64,000 nucleotides of DNA from positions 1 to 64,000 of the forward strand of contig JAEUIE010000053.1 in NCBI GenBank assembly GCA_016795155.1, in the 5' to 3' direction. Position numbers and translations under genes: made by a program. Shown piece by piece: positions 25,379 to 34,563 of the stretch. Source of the stretch: Planctomycetia bacterium (GTDB taxonomy: Bacteria > Planctomycetota > Planctomycetia > Gemmatales > HRBIN36). Below the pieces are notes generated by a model. That model was given only the letters and a program-made list of their open reading frames with translations. It made no database searches and was not told the DNA's origin. Within the stretch, counting starts at the first letter, position 1. The number at the start of each line of letters is the position of its first letter.

Positions 25379-26563
25379 GTGAATCGCCTCGGTTACACGC
25401 GATGGATAACCTGCCTGATTGTGAGTCTGATCAGCTTCTCTGTCATGCATTCCGCAGTCCAGGTTGATGATGCGGAAACGGAAACGCAGAAAGTGCTGGC
25501 CAAGTACAAACCAACCGTGGATGCCGGGCTGCAATGGCTGGCCAGAAACCAGTCTCGGGATGGTCACTGGGAAGTGGCTCCGGGTGGTTCGCATCCCATA
25601 CCCATGACAGCACTGGCAGGTATGGCACTCCTGGCGGAAGGCAGCACCATGTCGCAGGGAAAATATTCTCGCGAAATCGAACTCGCCGTCGAATACCTGC
25701 TCGGTAGAGTCACACGTAAAACGGGTTTGATCGGTCGCGCTGATGATGCCCGCGAACAGCAGCGCTATATGTACGGCCACGGCTTCGGCACCATGTTCCT
25801 GGCACAGGTATATGGCGAAGAACCAGACGGCGCACGACGCAAGGAAATGGAAAAGGTACTGACAGCTGCGGTACAATTCATTGGCAAAGCCCAGACCAAT
25901 CTGGGTGGCTGGGGTTATGTCTCCGCTGCCGATGGCAGTGATTTTGACGAAGGCTCGGTGACCATTACCCAGTTGCAGGCGTTGCGTGCCTGCAAGAATG
26001 CAGGCATACCCGTACCGAAGGAGGTTATCGACAAAGCAGGTGAATACCTTCGAAAATCATCTGTGGTCTTTCACAAGTCAGGCAATCCCATGACGGAAGA
26101 AGCAGGTGTGACCTACAGTTTGCGTGGCGGTGGAGGCGGCGGAATTCGCCCGCCACTGACGGCTGCCGGCATCTGCTGCATGTTTTCTTCCGGTGAGTAC
26201 AACAACGAACTTGCTCTCAAGTGGATCAATTACTGTCAGAAGTACATCCCCGTGGATAAATCAGGTCGAGACAGCTTCGGGCACTGGGAATACACCCATC
26301 TGTATTATGCCCAGGTGATGTATGTTCTTGGTGAAGATCGCCATGCCAAAATGAGACCTGACCTGGCTCAGAAAGAAGCAGATGGCGAGAAGAAGCTGCT
26401 CAAGTGGAGCCGGTATCGTGAAGTGGTGTTTGATTATCTGGCAGGCAAACAGGCGCCGGATGGTTCCTGGAATTCAGGTGCTGTGGGGCCGGTCTACTCC
26501 ACCGCGCTGCACCTGATCATCTTGCAGCTCGATAAAGGTTGTCTCCCCATTTATCAGCGCTAG
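25379..26563 (+). CDS. Exported prenyltransferase/squalene-oxidase-repeat protein
   Basis: A 394-residue protein with an N-terminal signal segment and an alpha/alpha-toroid of squalene cyclase-like repeats. Typical Q-W-L-A-R-N-Q-x-x-D-G-x-W, G-G-W-G-Y and A-P-D-G-S-W repeats are present. The acidic catalytic motifs of true cyclases (D-x-D-D or D-C-T-A-E) were not found, so it is probably a binding or structural member. It uses GTG 25379, supported by AAGGAGA at 25367-25373 that overlaps the previous stop codon, so it is translationally coupled to the PQQ giant. MoxR follows 72 bp downstream. Confidence 0.88.
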   Translation: MNRLGYTRWITCLIVSLISFSVMHSAVQVDDAETETQKVLAKYKPTVDAGLQWLARNQSRDGHWEVAPGGSHPIPMTALAGMALLAEGSTMSQGKYSREIELAVEYLLGRVTRKTGLIGRADDAREQQRYMYGHGFGTMFLAQVYGEEPDGARRKEMEKVLTAAVQFIGKAQTNLGGWGYVSAADGSDFDEGSVTITQLQALRACKNAGIPVPKEVIDKAGEYLRKSSVVFHKSGNPMTEEAGVTYSLRGGGGGGIRPPLTAAGICCMFSSGEYNNELALKWINYCQKYIPVDKSGRDSFGHWEYTHLYYAQVMYVLGEDRHAKMRPDLAQKEADGEKKLLKWSRYREVVFDYLAGKQAPDGSWNSGAVGPVYSTALHLIILQLDKGCLPIYQR

Positions 26564-26635
26564 TAAATGCACTGGACATTCCTTGACAGCCCTGTATCAA
26601 CCTATCAACCCGTTTAATGCTCTGCGAGACGACGT

Positions 26636-27718
26636 ATGACAGACATGGTGAGTCGCAACAGTGCCAATAACGCCCCGCTGGGTCAGGATGATCTGAGTGA
26701 AGCCAGAAAACTTCAGGAGACATTCCAGTCGATCAAAGTACAGCTTGCACGTGTCATCGTCGGGCAGGACATGGTCATCGAACAGTTGCTGATCGCACTG
26801 TTCAGCAAAGGGCACGTCATTCTGGAAGGTGTACCGGGTCTGGCCAAGACCTTGCTCATCAGCACGTTGTCCCGCTGCCTGTCACTGGAATTCAGTCGTG
26901 TGCAGTTCACACCGGATCTGATGCCTTCGGATATCACCGGCACGGAAGTTATTCAGGAAAACCGCACTACCGGAGGACGTGAATTCAAGTTCCTGCAGGG
27001 GCCGCTGTTTGCCAACATCATTCTGGCGGATGAAATCAACCGTACGCCGCCCAAAACACAGGCTGCATTACTGGAAGCGATGCAGGAACGACAGGTTACC
27101 GTGGGCCGAACCCGCCATCAGTTGCCCAGTCCGTTCTTTGTGCTGGCCACGCAGAACCCCATTGAACAGGAAGGCACATATCCACTGCCCGAAGCCCAGC
27201 AGGATCGCTTCATGTTCAAGGTTTTTGTTTCCTATCCCAGCTTCAAGGAAGAATTCGAAATTGCAAGGCGTACCACTGGGCTGCAGGTGGAAGAACTGCA
27301 GCCTGTGCTATCCGGCGATGAAATTCTGCATCTGCAGAGCCTGGTACGCCGGGTACCAGTCAGCGATCATGCCATCAACTATGCTCTAGCCCTGGTCAGG
27401 CAGACTCGTGTGAAACAGGATGGCTCTCCTGATTATGTTAAAAACTGGCTCGATTGGGGCGCTGGTCCGCGTGCTGTGCAGTTTCTCATTCTAGGCGCCA
27501 AAGCTCGGGCACTGCTGTATGGCCGCACCCATGTCCAGACGGAAGACCTGGCTGCCTTGGCGCTACCCGTTTTGCGACATCGCATCCTGACCAACTTTGC
27601 TGCAGTTTCTGATGGCATTACCACCGACAAGGTGATTGAACGCCTGGTGCAGGATACTCCACTGAAAGAAAGTGACCTGACCCGTGATGCACGGTTTCAG
27701 AAAATCTTTGCTTCTTAA
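26636..27718 (+). CDS. MoxR-family AAA+ ATPase
   Basis: A 360-residue AAA+ protein of the MoxR group. Walker A GVPGLAKT is at 65-72, Walker B with L-A-D-E-I-N-R around 130-136, sensor 1 A-T-Q-N-P at 171-175, and the family motif [10 protein letters not shown]-x-D-R-F follows. MoxR proteins act as chaperones with VWA partner proteins, helping fold, activate or insert cofactors into client complexes. The next three genes (DUF58 and two VWA proteins) are the expected partners. No strong ribosome-binding site precedes ATG 26636. Confidence 0.96.
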   Translation: MTDMVSRNSANNAPLGQDDLSEARKLQETFQSIKVQLARVIVGQDMVIEQLLIALFSKGHVILEGVPGLAKTLLISTLSRCLSLEFSRVQFTPDLMPSDITGTEVIQENRTTGGREFKFLQGPLFANIILADEINRTPPKTQAALLEAMQERQVTVGRTRHQLPSPFFVLATQNPIEQEGTYPLPEAQQDRFMFKVFVSYPSFKEEFEIARRTTGLQVEELQPVLSGDEILHLQSLVRRVPVSDHAINYALALVRQTRVKQDGSPDYVKNWLDWGAGPRAVQFLILGAKARALLYGRTHVQTEDLAALALPVLRHRILTNFAAVSDGITTDKVIERLVQDTPLKESDLTRDARFQKIFAS

Positions 27719-27773
27719 TTAATATGTCGGGTACGGCCAACCTTGGATGGATCATCGCTCAGGCAACCGTGAT

Positions 27774-28679
27774 ATGACTGAAAATCCACGACGATTTTTG
27801 AGCCCCCAGGCTATTTCGCGGATATCCCGCCTGGATCTGCGTGCCCGGCGTGTTGTCGAGGGCTTCATCAGCGGCATGCACAAAAGCCCGTTCTTCGGCC
27901 ACTCGGTCGAGTTTGTCCAGCATCGCGATTACACCCCCGGCGATGATATCCGCCATCTCGATTGGAAAGTCTGGTCCAAGACAGATCGCTTTTACATTAA
28001 GCAGTTTGAGGCAGAAACCAACCTGCGGGCCATGCTCCTGCTTGATGTCAGCGAATCGATGCGTTACGGCCGTGGCCCGATGACCAAGTACGATTATGCC
28101 TGCACCATGGCTGCTTCGCTGGCGTATATGCTTTTGCACCAGGGCGATGCCGTCGGCTGCATGACGTTTGATAATCAGTTGCGACAGGCAGTACCGGCTC
28201 GCAGCCATCTGACCCATCTCGATTCCATCCTGCAGTCCATGCATGTCAGCAAGCCTGCCGAAAAAACCAATTTGAAATCGATCCTGCAGCGAGTCTCGGA
28301 AAGCCTGCCTGGCCGAGGTATGGTCATCCTGATTTCCGATCTGCTGACAGACCGGCCTGAACTGTTTGCCGGGCTTGATCTGATCCGCCATCGTCGACAT
28401 GATGTCATCGTCTTTCATGTACTCGATGAAGATGAAGTGAACTTCGATTTTCAGGGCACCACCCGGTTTCTCGGTATGGAGGCCATGCCCGATCTGGTGT
28501 GCGACCCGCGAGCACTGAGGCAGGGATACCTTGAAGTGCTGAATGAATATCTCGATGAAGTGCGACGAGGCTGTGCGTCGCATGGCATTGAATACTCGCT
28601 CATCCGTACGAGCGATTATCTGGATGCGGTGCTGGCCCGCTTCCTGGCTTCCCGCATGGCACTGCGTGGCAGAAAGTAA
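27774..28679 (+). CDS. DUF58 VWA-like protein (MoxR partner)
   Basis: A 301-residue DUF58 protein. The canonical segment R-D-Y-T-P-G-D-D-I-R-H-L-D-W-K-V-W (51-67) and a MIDAS-like D-V-S-E-S (91-95) are present. Unlike many DUF58 proteins it has no N-terminal membrane pair, so it is predicted to be cytoplasmic. An earlier ATG at 27747 is also possible; neither has a good ribosome-binding site. It lies 55 bp after MoxR and 13 bp before the BatA-like gene. The MoxR-DUF58-VWA order is a conserved gene trio in many bacteria. Confidence 0.94.
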   Translation: MTENPRRFLSPQAISRISRLDLRARRVVEGFISGMHKSPFFGHSVEFVQHRDYTPGDDIRHLDWKVWSKTDRFYIKQFEAETNLRAMLLLDVSESMRYGRGPMTKYDYACTMAASLAYMLLHQGDAVGCMTFDNQLRQAVPARSHLTHLDSILQSMHVSKPAEKTNLKSILQRVSESLPGRGMVILISDLLTDRPELFAGLDLIRHRRHDVIVFHVLDEDEVNFDFQGTTRFLGMEAMPDLVCDPRALRQGYLEVLNEYLDEVRRGCASHGIEYSLIRTSDYLDAVLARFLASRMALRGRK

Positions 28680-28692
28680 GGATCAAACGGAC

Positions 28693-31599
28693 ATGTTCGA
28701 AAACGTGCTCAATCCGTTTGCCTGGTGGGGAATGCTGGCCCTGGCTGTCCCCATCATCATTCATTTGATCAACCGGCTCCGCTATCGGAAAGTCCACTGG
28801 GCTGCGATGGAATTTCTGCTCAAGGCCATGCAGAAAAACAAGCGCAAGCTGCTTCTCGAACAGTTACTATTGCTGCTGCTCCGCTGTCTGCTCATTGCAC
28901 TTGTGGCCTTGCTATTCATCCGGCCACGGTGGTTTCTCGGTGGCGCCGGCAACGAATCGGGCTCGGTGCATCACCACTACTTTCTGATGGACGACAGCTA
29001 CTCGATGTCTGATCTGGAAGACCCATCTCGCCCAGATGGTGTATCAGCATTCAAGCGTGGCACCCAGCTGCTGGCTGACCTGGCTGCAGCACATAGCAAC
29101 AGTAATGCATTGCATCACTGGACGGTTCTCTCCTGGTCGAACCCGGCGGTGCCTGAATTCGGCTCGCCACTCACCAGCGAGAAGCCGGAAGGTTTCAGAA
29201 TGACCCCAGATGCTCTCACCAGGCTTCGCGAGCGATTCGATGAGTGGAAGCCAACACATCTGGCACTCACGCCGCTAGCAGCAGTGCAGCAGGCTAACAA
29301 ATACCTCGAAACAGTGACTGATGGCAGAAGGCACATTCATATCGTCAGTGATTTCCGATTGGGAACCTGGCGCAATTCAGGCGATGAGGTTTATTCCCTC
29401 CTGGCAGACCTGTCCCGGCAAGGCAAAGTAGATGTACAACTGCATGACGTGGCTCAGCCGGCCCGTTCTCAGGTCGCTGGTGATGTTCCCCCGGCACACG
29501 GCAACCTGGGCGTTACCAGCATTCTCGTCAAGCCTCGCCGTGTTGCGGACAGTGTAATGTCTCCGGGCGATGCACCGTTGCGTGTTGTCACTCCCCGACT
29601 GCCCTTTGATGTACATGTGACTGTCAGGAATTTTGGTTCCGCCGAGCACAGCAGGATCAATCTTTCCCTGCTCAGCAACCAGCAGCAGCGTGCCGAACGC
29701 ATCCTCGACAGACTGGCCGGGGCTGAAGAACGCACGTTGGTTTTCAATATGGAGTACGCTACTGATGAACCGATAGGCCTGAAATCGCTGACGGTTCGCC
29801 TGTCCGACAGTGAAAATCGTGATCATCTTCTGGTGGACAATGAGCGTTATGCCCAAGTGGAGTTGCGGAGCCATGTGAAAGTGCTGCTGGTTGATCCGGA
29901 AGCCCGCAGCAGCCAGGCTGCCAGTGACTGGCTCTACATCAATGCTGCGCTGACTGGCACCAGCCGAACCGGCGTGCAGGCTGATATTATCACGCCACGC
30001 GAGTTGTCTGCACGACGCAATCTCTCAGCGTATTCGGTGGTTTACCTGCTGAATATTGCCGGTGTCGGTCGCAGCGAAGGCGATCTCGATGAAGATGGAT
30101 TGCGTAACATCACACGATATGTCAGACAGGGAGGAAGTCTGGCCTGGTTTCTGGGACCACGCACGAATGTCTCCAGCTTTAACGACAGGTTGTACCAGAA
30201 AGGGCAGGGCATCTTTCCTGTTCCGCTGATGCTCAGACCTGATCCGGATGGCAGAAAAAATTTCCCGTTCATCGATGAAGAACCAGACAAGGATGATTTC
30301 TTTGCCAAGGTGCGGTTTATGAAACTGCATCCCGCCTTTCCCTTTACCGGTGAAATTGCCGACACCTTCGCACGCTTCATTCACATCAACCGCTACTTCC
30401 GAATCGATCCGCAATGGAAACCGGGTGAAGGATCCGAAGTGCTGATGCAACTCGTTAATCGCAGGCCGCTGCTCCTCTACCGGGATCAGGTGCGACAATT
30501 AGCAGAAGAACTCAATGCAGTGGCGTCCCAGGTGCCTGCCGGCAAGCTGACTTCGCATGTTGGTAAAATCCTGGCCAGCATCGTGGAAGCTGACAGAAAG
30601 AAAGCACGTAAGGGTGAACTGATCCAAGCACTCAGTGCTGCACTATCAGAACCTGCTGCAGCAGATTTCTGGAAGGACAAGAAGAATGCGGACTTGCTCA
30701 AGAAGTTTAATGACCTTCAGATGCTCCTACTGCAGGGCGATCCTGTGGTCGTGGAAGCTGCGGTCACCGGCGGTATTCGCACTGGCCGGGTCATGGCATT
30801 TATGATTCCTGCCGCCCCAAGCAGCATTCAAGGCAAGGACTACGGCTGGCATGATATGGCAGTGGGCGACCTGGGTCAGTTCTTCTTTGTCCCCATGATA
30901 CTGGGAGTACAGGATCATTTGTCCGGACAATCGCGTAATGTGGAACTGTCGAATACTGCACTGGTTCAAGCCCAGCCGCTCGAACTGCGACTCGAACAGG
31001 ACAGATATCATCCCCAGGTGGAACTCTGGTATCAGGGGCCTGAAGAAAAGGAGCCAGCCAAGGTTGATACAATCACAGGCGAACGCTTCAAGTCCCTGTT
31101 CCAACCAGCACCCGGGAAGGAATCGGGTGCCAGCATGGCGGAACAATTCGACTGGATGGTGAAAATCAAGGCGGTGAAAGGCCCAGGTCATTATCGCTTG
31201 AAGTTCAACCAGGTGGGTACAGCATCAGGTATGAGCGATACAGCAGTCCGTGGCGAAGCCAGCATTAATCTGGATACTGCCAAGATACCGGAAGAACGGC
31301 CATTGTCATTCAATCTGGATGGGCAACAGGAAGGTGATATGTCCCGCCTTTCGGAAGATCAGATACGGGAATCTTTGGCCGATGGTCTGCAGAAAGGTGT
31401 CAGCAAACTGCCAGCTGGCGAAGCACGTGAATTTGTTCAATCGAAAAACTGGTTTGTCGTCAATGCAATTGATACACAGGCTCTGGAAGCGTTGCAGTCG
31501 CAAACCTGGTCGGAATTCTCCTGGGTGCTGCTCCTCTTCCTGGGTCTATTGATGCTGGAGCAGTACCTGGCTATGAAGTTCAGTCATCATCTGGCATGA
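28693..31599 (+). CDS. BatA-like VWA membrane protein
   Basis: A 968-residue membrane protein. The first 80 residues are the BatA N-terminal double-transmembrane domain (F-A-W-W-G-M-L-A-L-A-V-P-I-I-I-H-L and a second Leu-rich helix). A VWA domain follows, with MIDAS D-D-S-Y-S (100-104). A long extracytoplasmic region and a final helix (W-V-L-L-L-F-L-G-L-L-M-L-E) complete it. The middle part (about 420-560) looks like the class I glutamine amidotransferase-like fold of this family. ATG 28693 is chosen because everything upstream is the DUF58 gene in another frame. Its stop overlaps the next start (ATGA). Confidence 0.9.
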   Translation: MFENVLNPFAWWGMLALAVPIIIHLINRLRYRKVHWAAMEFLLKAMQKNKRKLLLEQLLLLLLRCLLIALVALLFIRPRWFLGGAGNESGSVHHHYFLMDDSYSMSDLEDPSRPDGVSAFKRGTQLLADLAAAHSNSNALHHWTVLSWSNPAVPEFGSPLTSEKPEGFRMTPDALTRLRERFDEWKPTHLALTPLAAVQQANKYLETVTDGRRHIHIVSDFRLGTWRNSGDEVYSLLADLSRQGKVDVQLHDVAQPARSQVAGDVPPAHGNLGVTSILVKPRRVADSVMSPGDAPLRVVTPRLPFDVHVTVRNFGSAEHSRINLSLLSNQQQRAERILDRLAGAEERTLVFNMEYATDEPIGLKSLTVRLSDSENRDHLLVDNERYAQVELRSHVKVLLVDPEARSSQAASDWLYINAALTGTSRTGVQADIITPRELSARRNLSAYSVVYLLNIAGVGRSEGDLDEDGLRNITRYVRQGGSLAWFLGPRTNVSSFNDRLYQKGQGIFPVPLMLRPDPDGRKNFPFIDEEPDKDDFFAKVRFMKLHPAFPFTGEIADTFARFIHINRYFRIDPQWKPGEGSEVLMQLVNRRPLLLYRDQVRQLAEELNAVASQVPAGKLTSHVGKILASIVEADRKKARKGELIQALSAALSEPAAADFWKDKKNADLLKKFNDLQMLLLQGDPVVVEAAVTGGIRTGRVMAFMIPAAPSSIQGKDYGWHDMAVGDLGQFFFVPMILGVQDHLSGQSRNVELSNTALVQAQPLELRLEQDRYHPQVELWYQGPEEKEPAKVDTITGERFKSLFQPAPGKESGASMAEQFDWMVKIKAVKGPGHYRLKFNQVGTASGMSDTAVRGEASINLDTAKIPEERPLSFNLDGQQEGDMSRLSEDQIRESLADGLQKGVSKLPAGEAREFVQSKNWFVVNAIDTQALEALQSQTWSEFSWVLLLFLGLLMLEQYLAMKFSHHLA

Positions 31600-34547
31600 G
31601 CGGAACTATGCAAGCGAGTTCTGAACAACGCATGGAATTCATCTGGCGCCGCCTGCAGGAGCCGCCCGAGTTGTTCGGCATTCCACTCTCGTTTGATCCC
31701 TACTGGTGGCTGGCGGTTCTCATCCCGCTGCTGCTGATTGCCTTCGTACTGATCATCCTGAACTGTCGCCGCGAGAGTCGGACGATTGGTATGAAGTGGG
31801 CCAGCCTGCTCGCCCTGTTACGCATCGGCGTTTGTCTCGTCATTGCCATAGTCTGGCTGTTGCCCGCCATGCGGCAGGTAACTCTCAGCGAACAACAGTC
31901 GAAAGTGGCTTTGCTGTTCGACGTTTCTGCCAGCGTCACGGAAACCAGCGACCAGAGTGCTTCTGAGGAACCCGGTGCATTACGACTGACCAGACAGGAA
32001 GAACTCATGGCATTGCTGCAAAAAGCAATGCCTGCAACTCCGGGTGCGCCTGTTCAACCCGATTTTCTAACCAAACTTCTCGAGAAAAACCCATTAGTTT
32101 GCTATCGCTTTGGTGATACGCTCGATGCTGAACCATGGCAGATTGCTGCGAACACGCGGCCTAGTCTGGGAAAATGGAAATCGCTTCTGTTTCCCGGCCA
32201 GCCAATCACGCTTGATGAAGTACCACCTGCTGATTTGATGACTTCCCTCAGCGATCTGGCGACACAAGCACAAGCTGAACAGCAATCAGGGCAGGCATCA
32301 CGTGCCAAATCCCTCGTGGATGCATTTGAACGTATTTCTGCTGAACGCAAGACGCTGCAGAATCGCTTGCCGGAACGTACCAATCTGGGTACCGCAGTAC
32401 GTGAATTGCTCCAGAAAGAGAAAGGGCAGTTGCAGGGAGTCATTATCTTTTCCGATGGCAAATCAACCGCTGGTTCCAGTCAGGATTTGAAGGAAGCACT
32501 CAGCCTGGCTCGTCAAGATAATGTACCCATCTTCACGGTAGGTCTTGGCTCAGCACAGTCGATTCCCAATCTCCGCCTGGTGGATGTGCTTGCGCCCGCC
32601 CGCGTTCAGCCCGAAGACGACTTCCCCGTTCGCGTGGCAGTGGAAGGTGATAACCTGACTGCAGGTCAAGCCGCCTCGGTCATTCTGCAGGTAGAGAAGC
32701 CTGGTGAAGCGCCATCCGATCTGCCGGCGCAGCAGGTCAATCTCCTGCAGGCTGCCGGACAGCAATCGCGAGGAACTGCGGAATTCCGCATTACCAACCC
32801 GAAAAAGATCAAGGGAGAATGGAAATTCCGGGCTCGAGTCGTGCCCGTGGCAGGTGAACGCACTCGTGCCGATAATAGTTCAACCGATGCAAGTCTAGTC
32901 AAGGTTGAGGACCGTAAGTTGAGTGTGCTGCTCTTCGCCTCAGCAGCTACCAGAGAATATCAGTTTGTCCGCAGCCTGCTGGTGCGTGAAGCGGAAAAGT
33001 TTGAATTCAGCATCGTGCTGCAATCCGCCCAGAATGGCACTGTCCAGGATATTGATCCCAAGCGGTTACTGGATCGATTCCCCACCGTGCTGCGTGCGAG
33101 AGACGCAGACCCCAACAACCTCGGCAATTATGATGTCGTGGTGGCATTCGATCCGGACTGGCGATACCTGCTGGCAAAAGAAGACAGCATGGGCAGGGAA
33201 TCGAGTCAGGAACTGCTGCGTCGCTGGGTGCAGGAACAGGGCGGCGGGCTGGTTACCATAGCCGGCCCGGTGAATACCTTCAACCTGGTGCGCGATCCGG
33301 AACTCGCAATTATTCAGAATCTCTACCCGGTGATCTTTGATGATTCTCCCGATGCCCTGCATATCCTGGATCGGTCCAACCGTGAACCCTGGGCTTTGAA
33401 CTGGGACCCCAGTGCCAGCAGTCAGCCCTACCTGGATCTCAATGATTCGAGTTCGCCAGGAAACTTTTTCGAAGGGTGGAATGCCTTTTTCGATCTGCAG
33501 AAACAGGGAGATGTACCACAGATAGATATGCCTTCCTCGCGAGGCTTCTTCAGTTATTTCCCTGTCAGACAGGTGCGTGCAGGCGCCCAGGTGCTGGCAC
33601 GCTATGGCGATCCGAATCGCAAGGCGCAGACTCCGCAGGGTGAACGTCAGCCTTTCTTCGTCCTTTCCAAATCGGTCAAAGGGAATGTCTTCTACATTGG
33701 TTCCGGCGAAACGTATCGCTTGCGCAGCTTCAGTGAAAAGTATCACGAACGGTTCTGGACCAAGCTGCTGCGTGCCATGGGCAAACGTGAATCCTCACGT
33801 GGCCTGCTCATGGTCAGTGGAAGACATCATGAAGGTGATACCGTTCTGGTGGAGGCGGAACTGCTGGATAATGATCTGAAGCCACTGGCCGCCGATCCCC
33901 AGTCGCCGGTAATCCTGCAGGTCAAGGCGCCGCCAGCAGCTCGAGATGTTCCCAGGGAGTGGGCCGAAGGCATGCCCATGCAGCAGGATATGGGAAAGCC
34001 CGGTGCTTACTCCAGTCGGCTTCTCGTCAAGTCAGCTGGGAAGTATATTGTTGAATTAAGGGTGCCTGGCACGGGAGAAAAACTGACTGCCAGCTTCATC
34101 GTCGAAACAAGTGACCCGGAACGGGACAATACCCGGCCTGATCATGCATTGCTGCATCGCATGGCTTCAGTCAGCCAGGTTGTCACCCTGCTTGATGAGA
34201 AAAAGAGACCAGCTTTCATGGAAGCACTGCTGGATGCCCGTCAACGCATGACCGCTGATGCCAGAAATGCTCCTGGCGGTGCTGTCGCCAATCTTACTGC
34301 AGAGAATGAAACAGATCGTCTTTACTTTTCACTGAATTCGATGATGTGGATCACTGAATGCCTGGACAGTCATATTGTCCCCTACAGTACCGAAGGCAAA
34401 GTGTACGATTTGTGGGACAAAGGCATTTCCGTTCTGAATCATCTTGATCAGCCTGACAAGGCTGATGGTATTTCCTGGGCGCTTTGGCTGATAGGTGCAC
34501 TGCTCGGCACAGAATGGCTGATTCGCAAACTTCTCAGGTTGGCCTGA
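31596..34547 (+). CDS. Second VWA / GATase-like membrane protein
   Basis: A 983-residue membrane protein translated by ATGA overlap with the gene before it. Two N-terminal helices (about 38-57 and 70-90) precede a VWA domain with MIDAS D-V-S-A-S (109-113) and the strand V-I-I-F-S-D-G. The central part has a class I amidotransferase-like fold (Q-E-Q-G-G-G-L-V-T-I-A-G-P), and a C-terminal helix anchors the protein again. It is paralogous in layout to the BatA-like protein upstream. The two may form a heteromeric MIDAS complex at the cytoplasmic membrane that MoxR acts on (inference). Confidence 0.88.
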   Translation: MSGTMQASSEQRMEFIWRRLQEPPELFGIPLSFDPYWWLAVLIPLLLIAFVLIILNCRRESRTIGMKWASLLALLRIGVCLVIAIVWLLPAMRQVTLSEQQSKVALLFDVSASVTETSDQSASEEPGALRLTRQEELMALLQKAMPATPGAPVQPDFLTKLLEKNPLVCYRFGDTLDAEPWQIAANTRPSLGKWKSLLFPGQPITLDEVPPADLMTSLSDLATQAQAEQQSGQASRAKSLVDAFERISAERKTLQNRLPERTNLGTAVRELLQKEKGQLQGVIIFSDGKSTAGSSQDLKEALSLARQDNVPIFTVGLGSAQSIPNLRLVDVLAPARVQPEDDFPVRVAVEGDNLTAGQAASVILQVEKPGEAPSDLPAQQVNLLQAAGQQSRGTAEFRITNPKKIKGEWKFRARVVPVAGERTRADNSSTDASLVKVEDRKLSVLLFASAATREYQFVRSLLVREAEKFEFSIVLQSAQNGTVQDIDPKRLLDRFPTVLRARDADPNNLGNYDVVVAFDPDWRYLLAKEDSMGRESSQELLRRWVQEQGGGLVTIAGPVNTFNLVRDPELAIIQNLYPVIFDDSPDALHILDRSNREPWALNWDPSASSQPYLDLNDSSSPGNFFEGWNAFFDLQKQGDVPQIDMPSSRGFFSYFPVRQVRAGAQVLARYGDPNRKAQTPQGERQPFFVLSKSVKGNVFYIGSGETYRLRSFSEKYHERFWTKLLRAMGKRESSRGLLMVSGRHHEGDTVLVEAELLDNDLKPLAADPQSPVILQVKAPPAARDVPREWAEGMPMQQDMGKPGAYSSRLLVKSAGKYIVELRVPGTGEKLTASFIVETSDPERDNTRPDHALLHRMASVSQVVTLLDEKKRPAFMEALLDARQRMTADARNAPGGAVANLTAENETDRLYFSLNSMMWITECLDSHIVPYSTEGKVYDLWDKGISVLNHLDQPDKADGISWALWLIGALLGTEWLIRKLLRLA

Positions 34548-34563
34548 TACAGGAGTTCGATGG

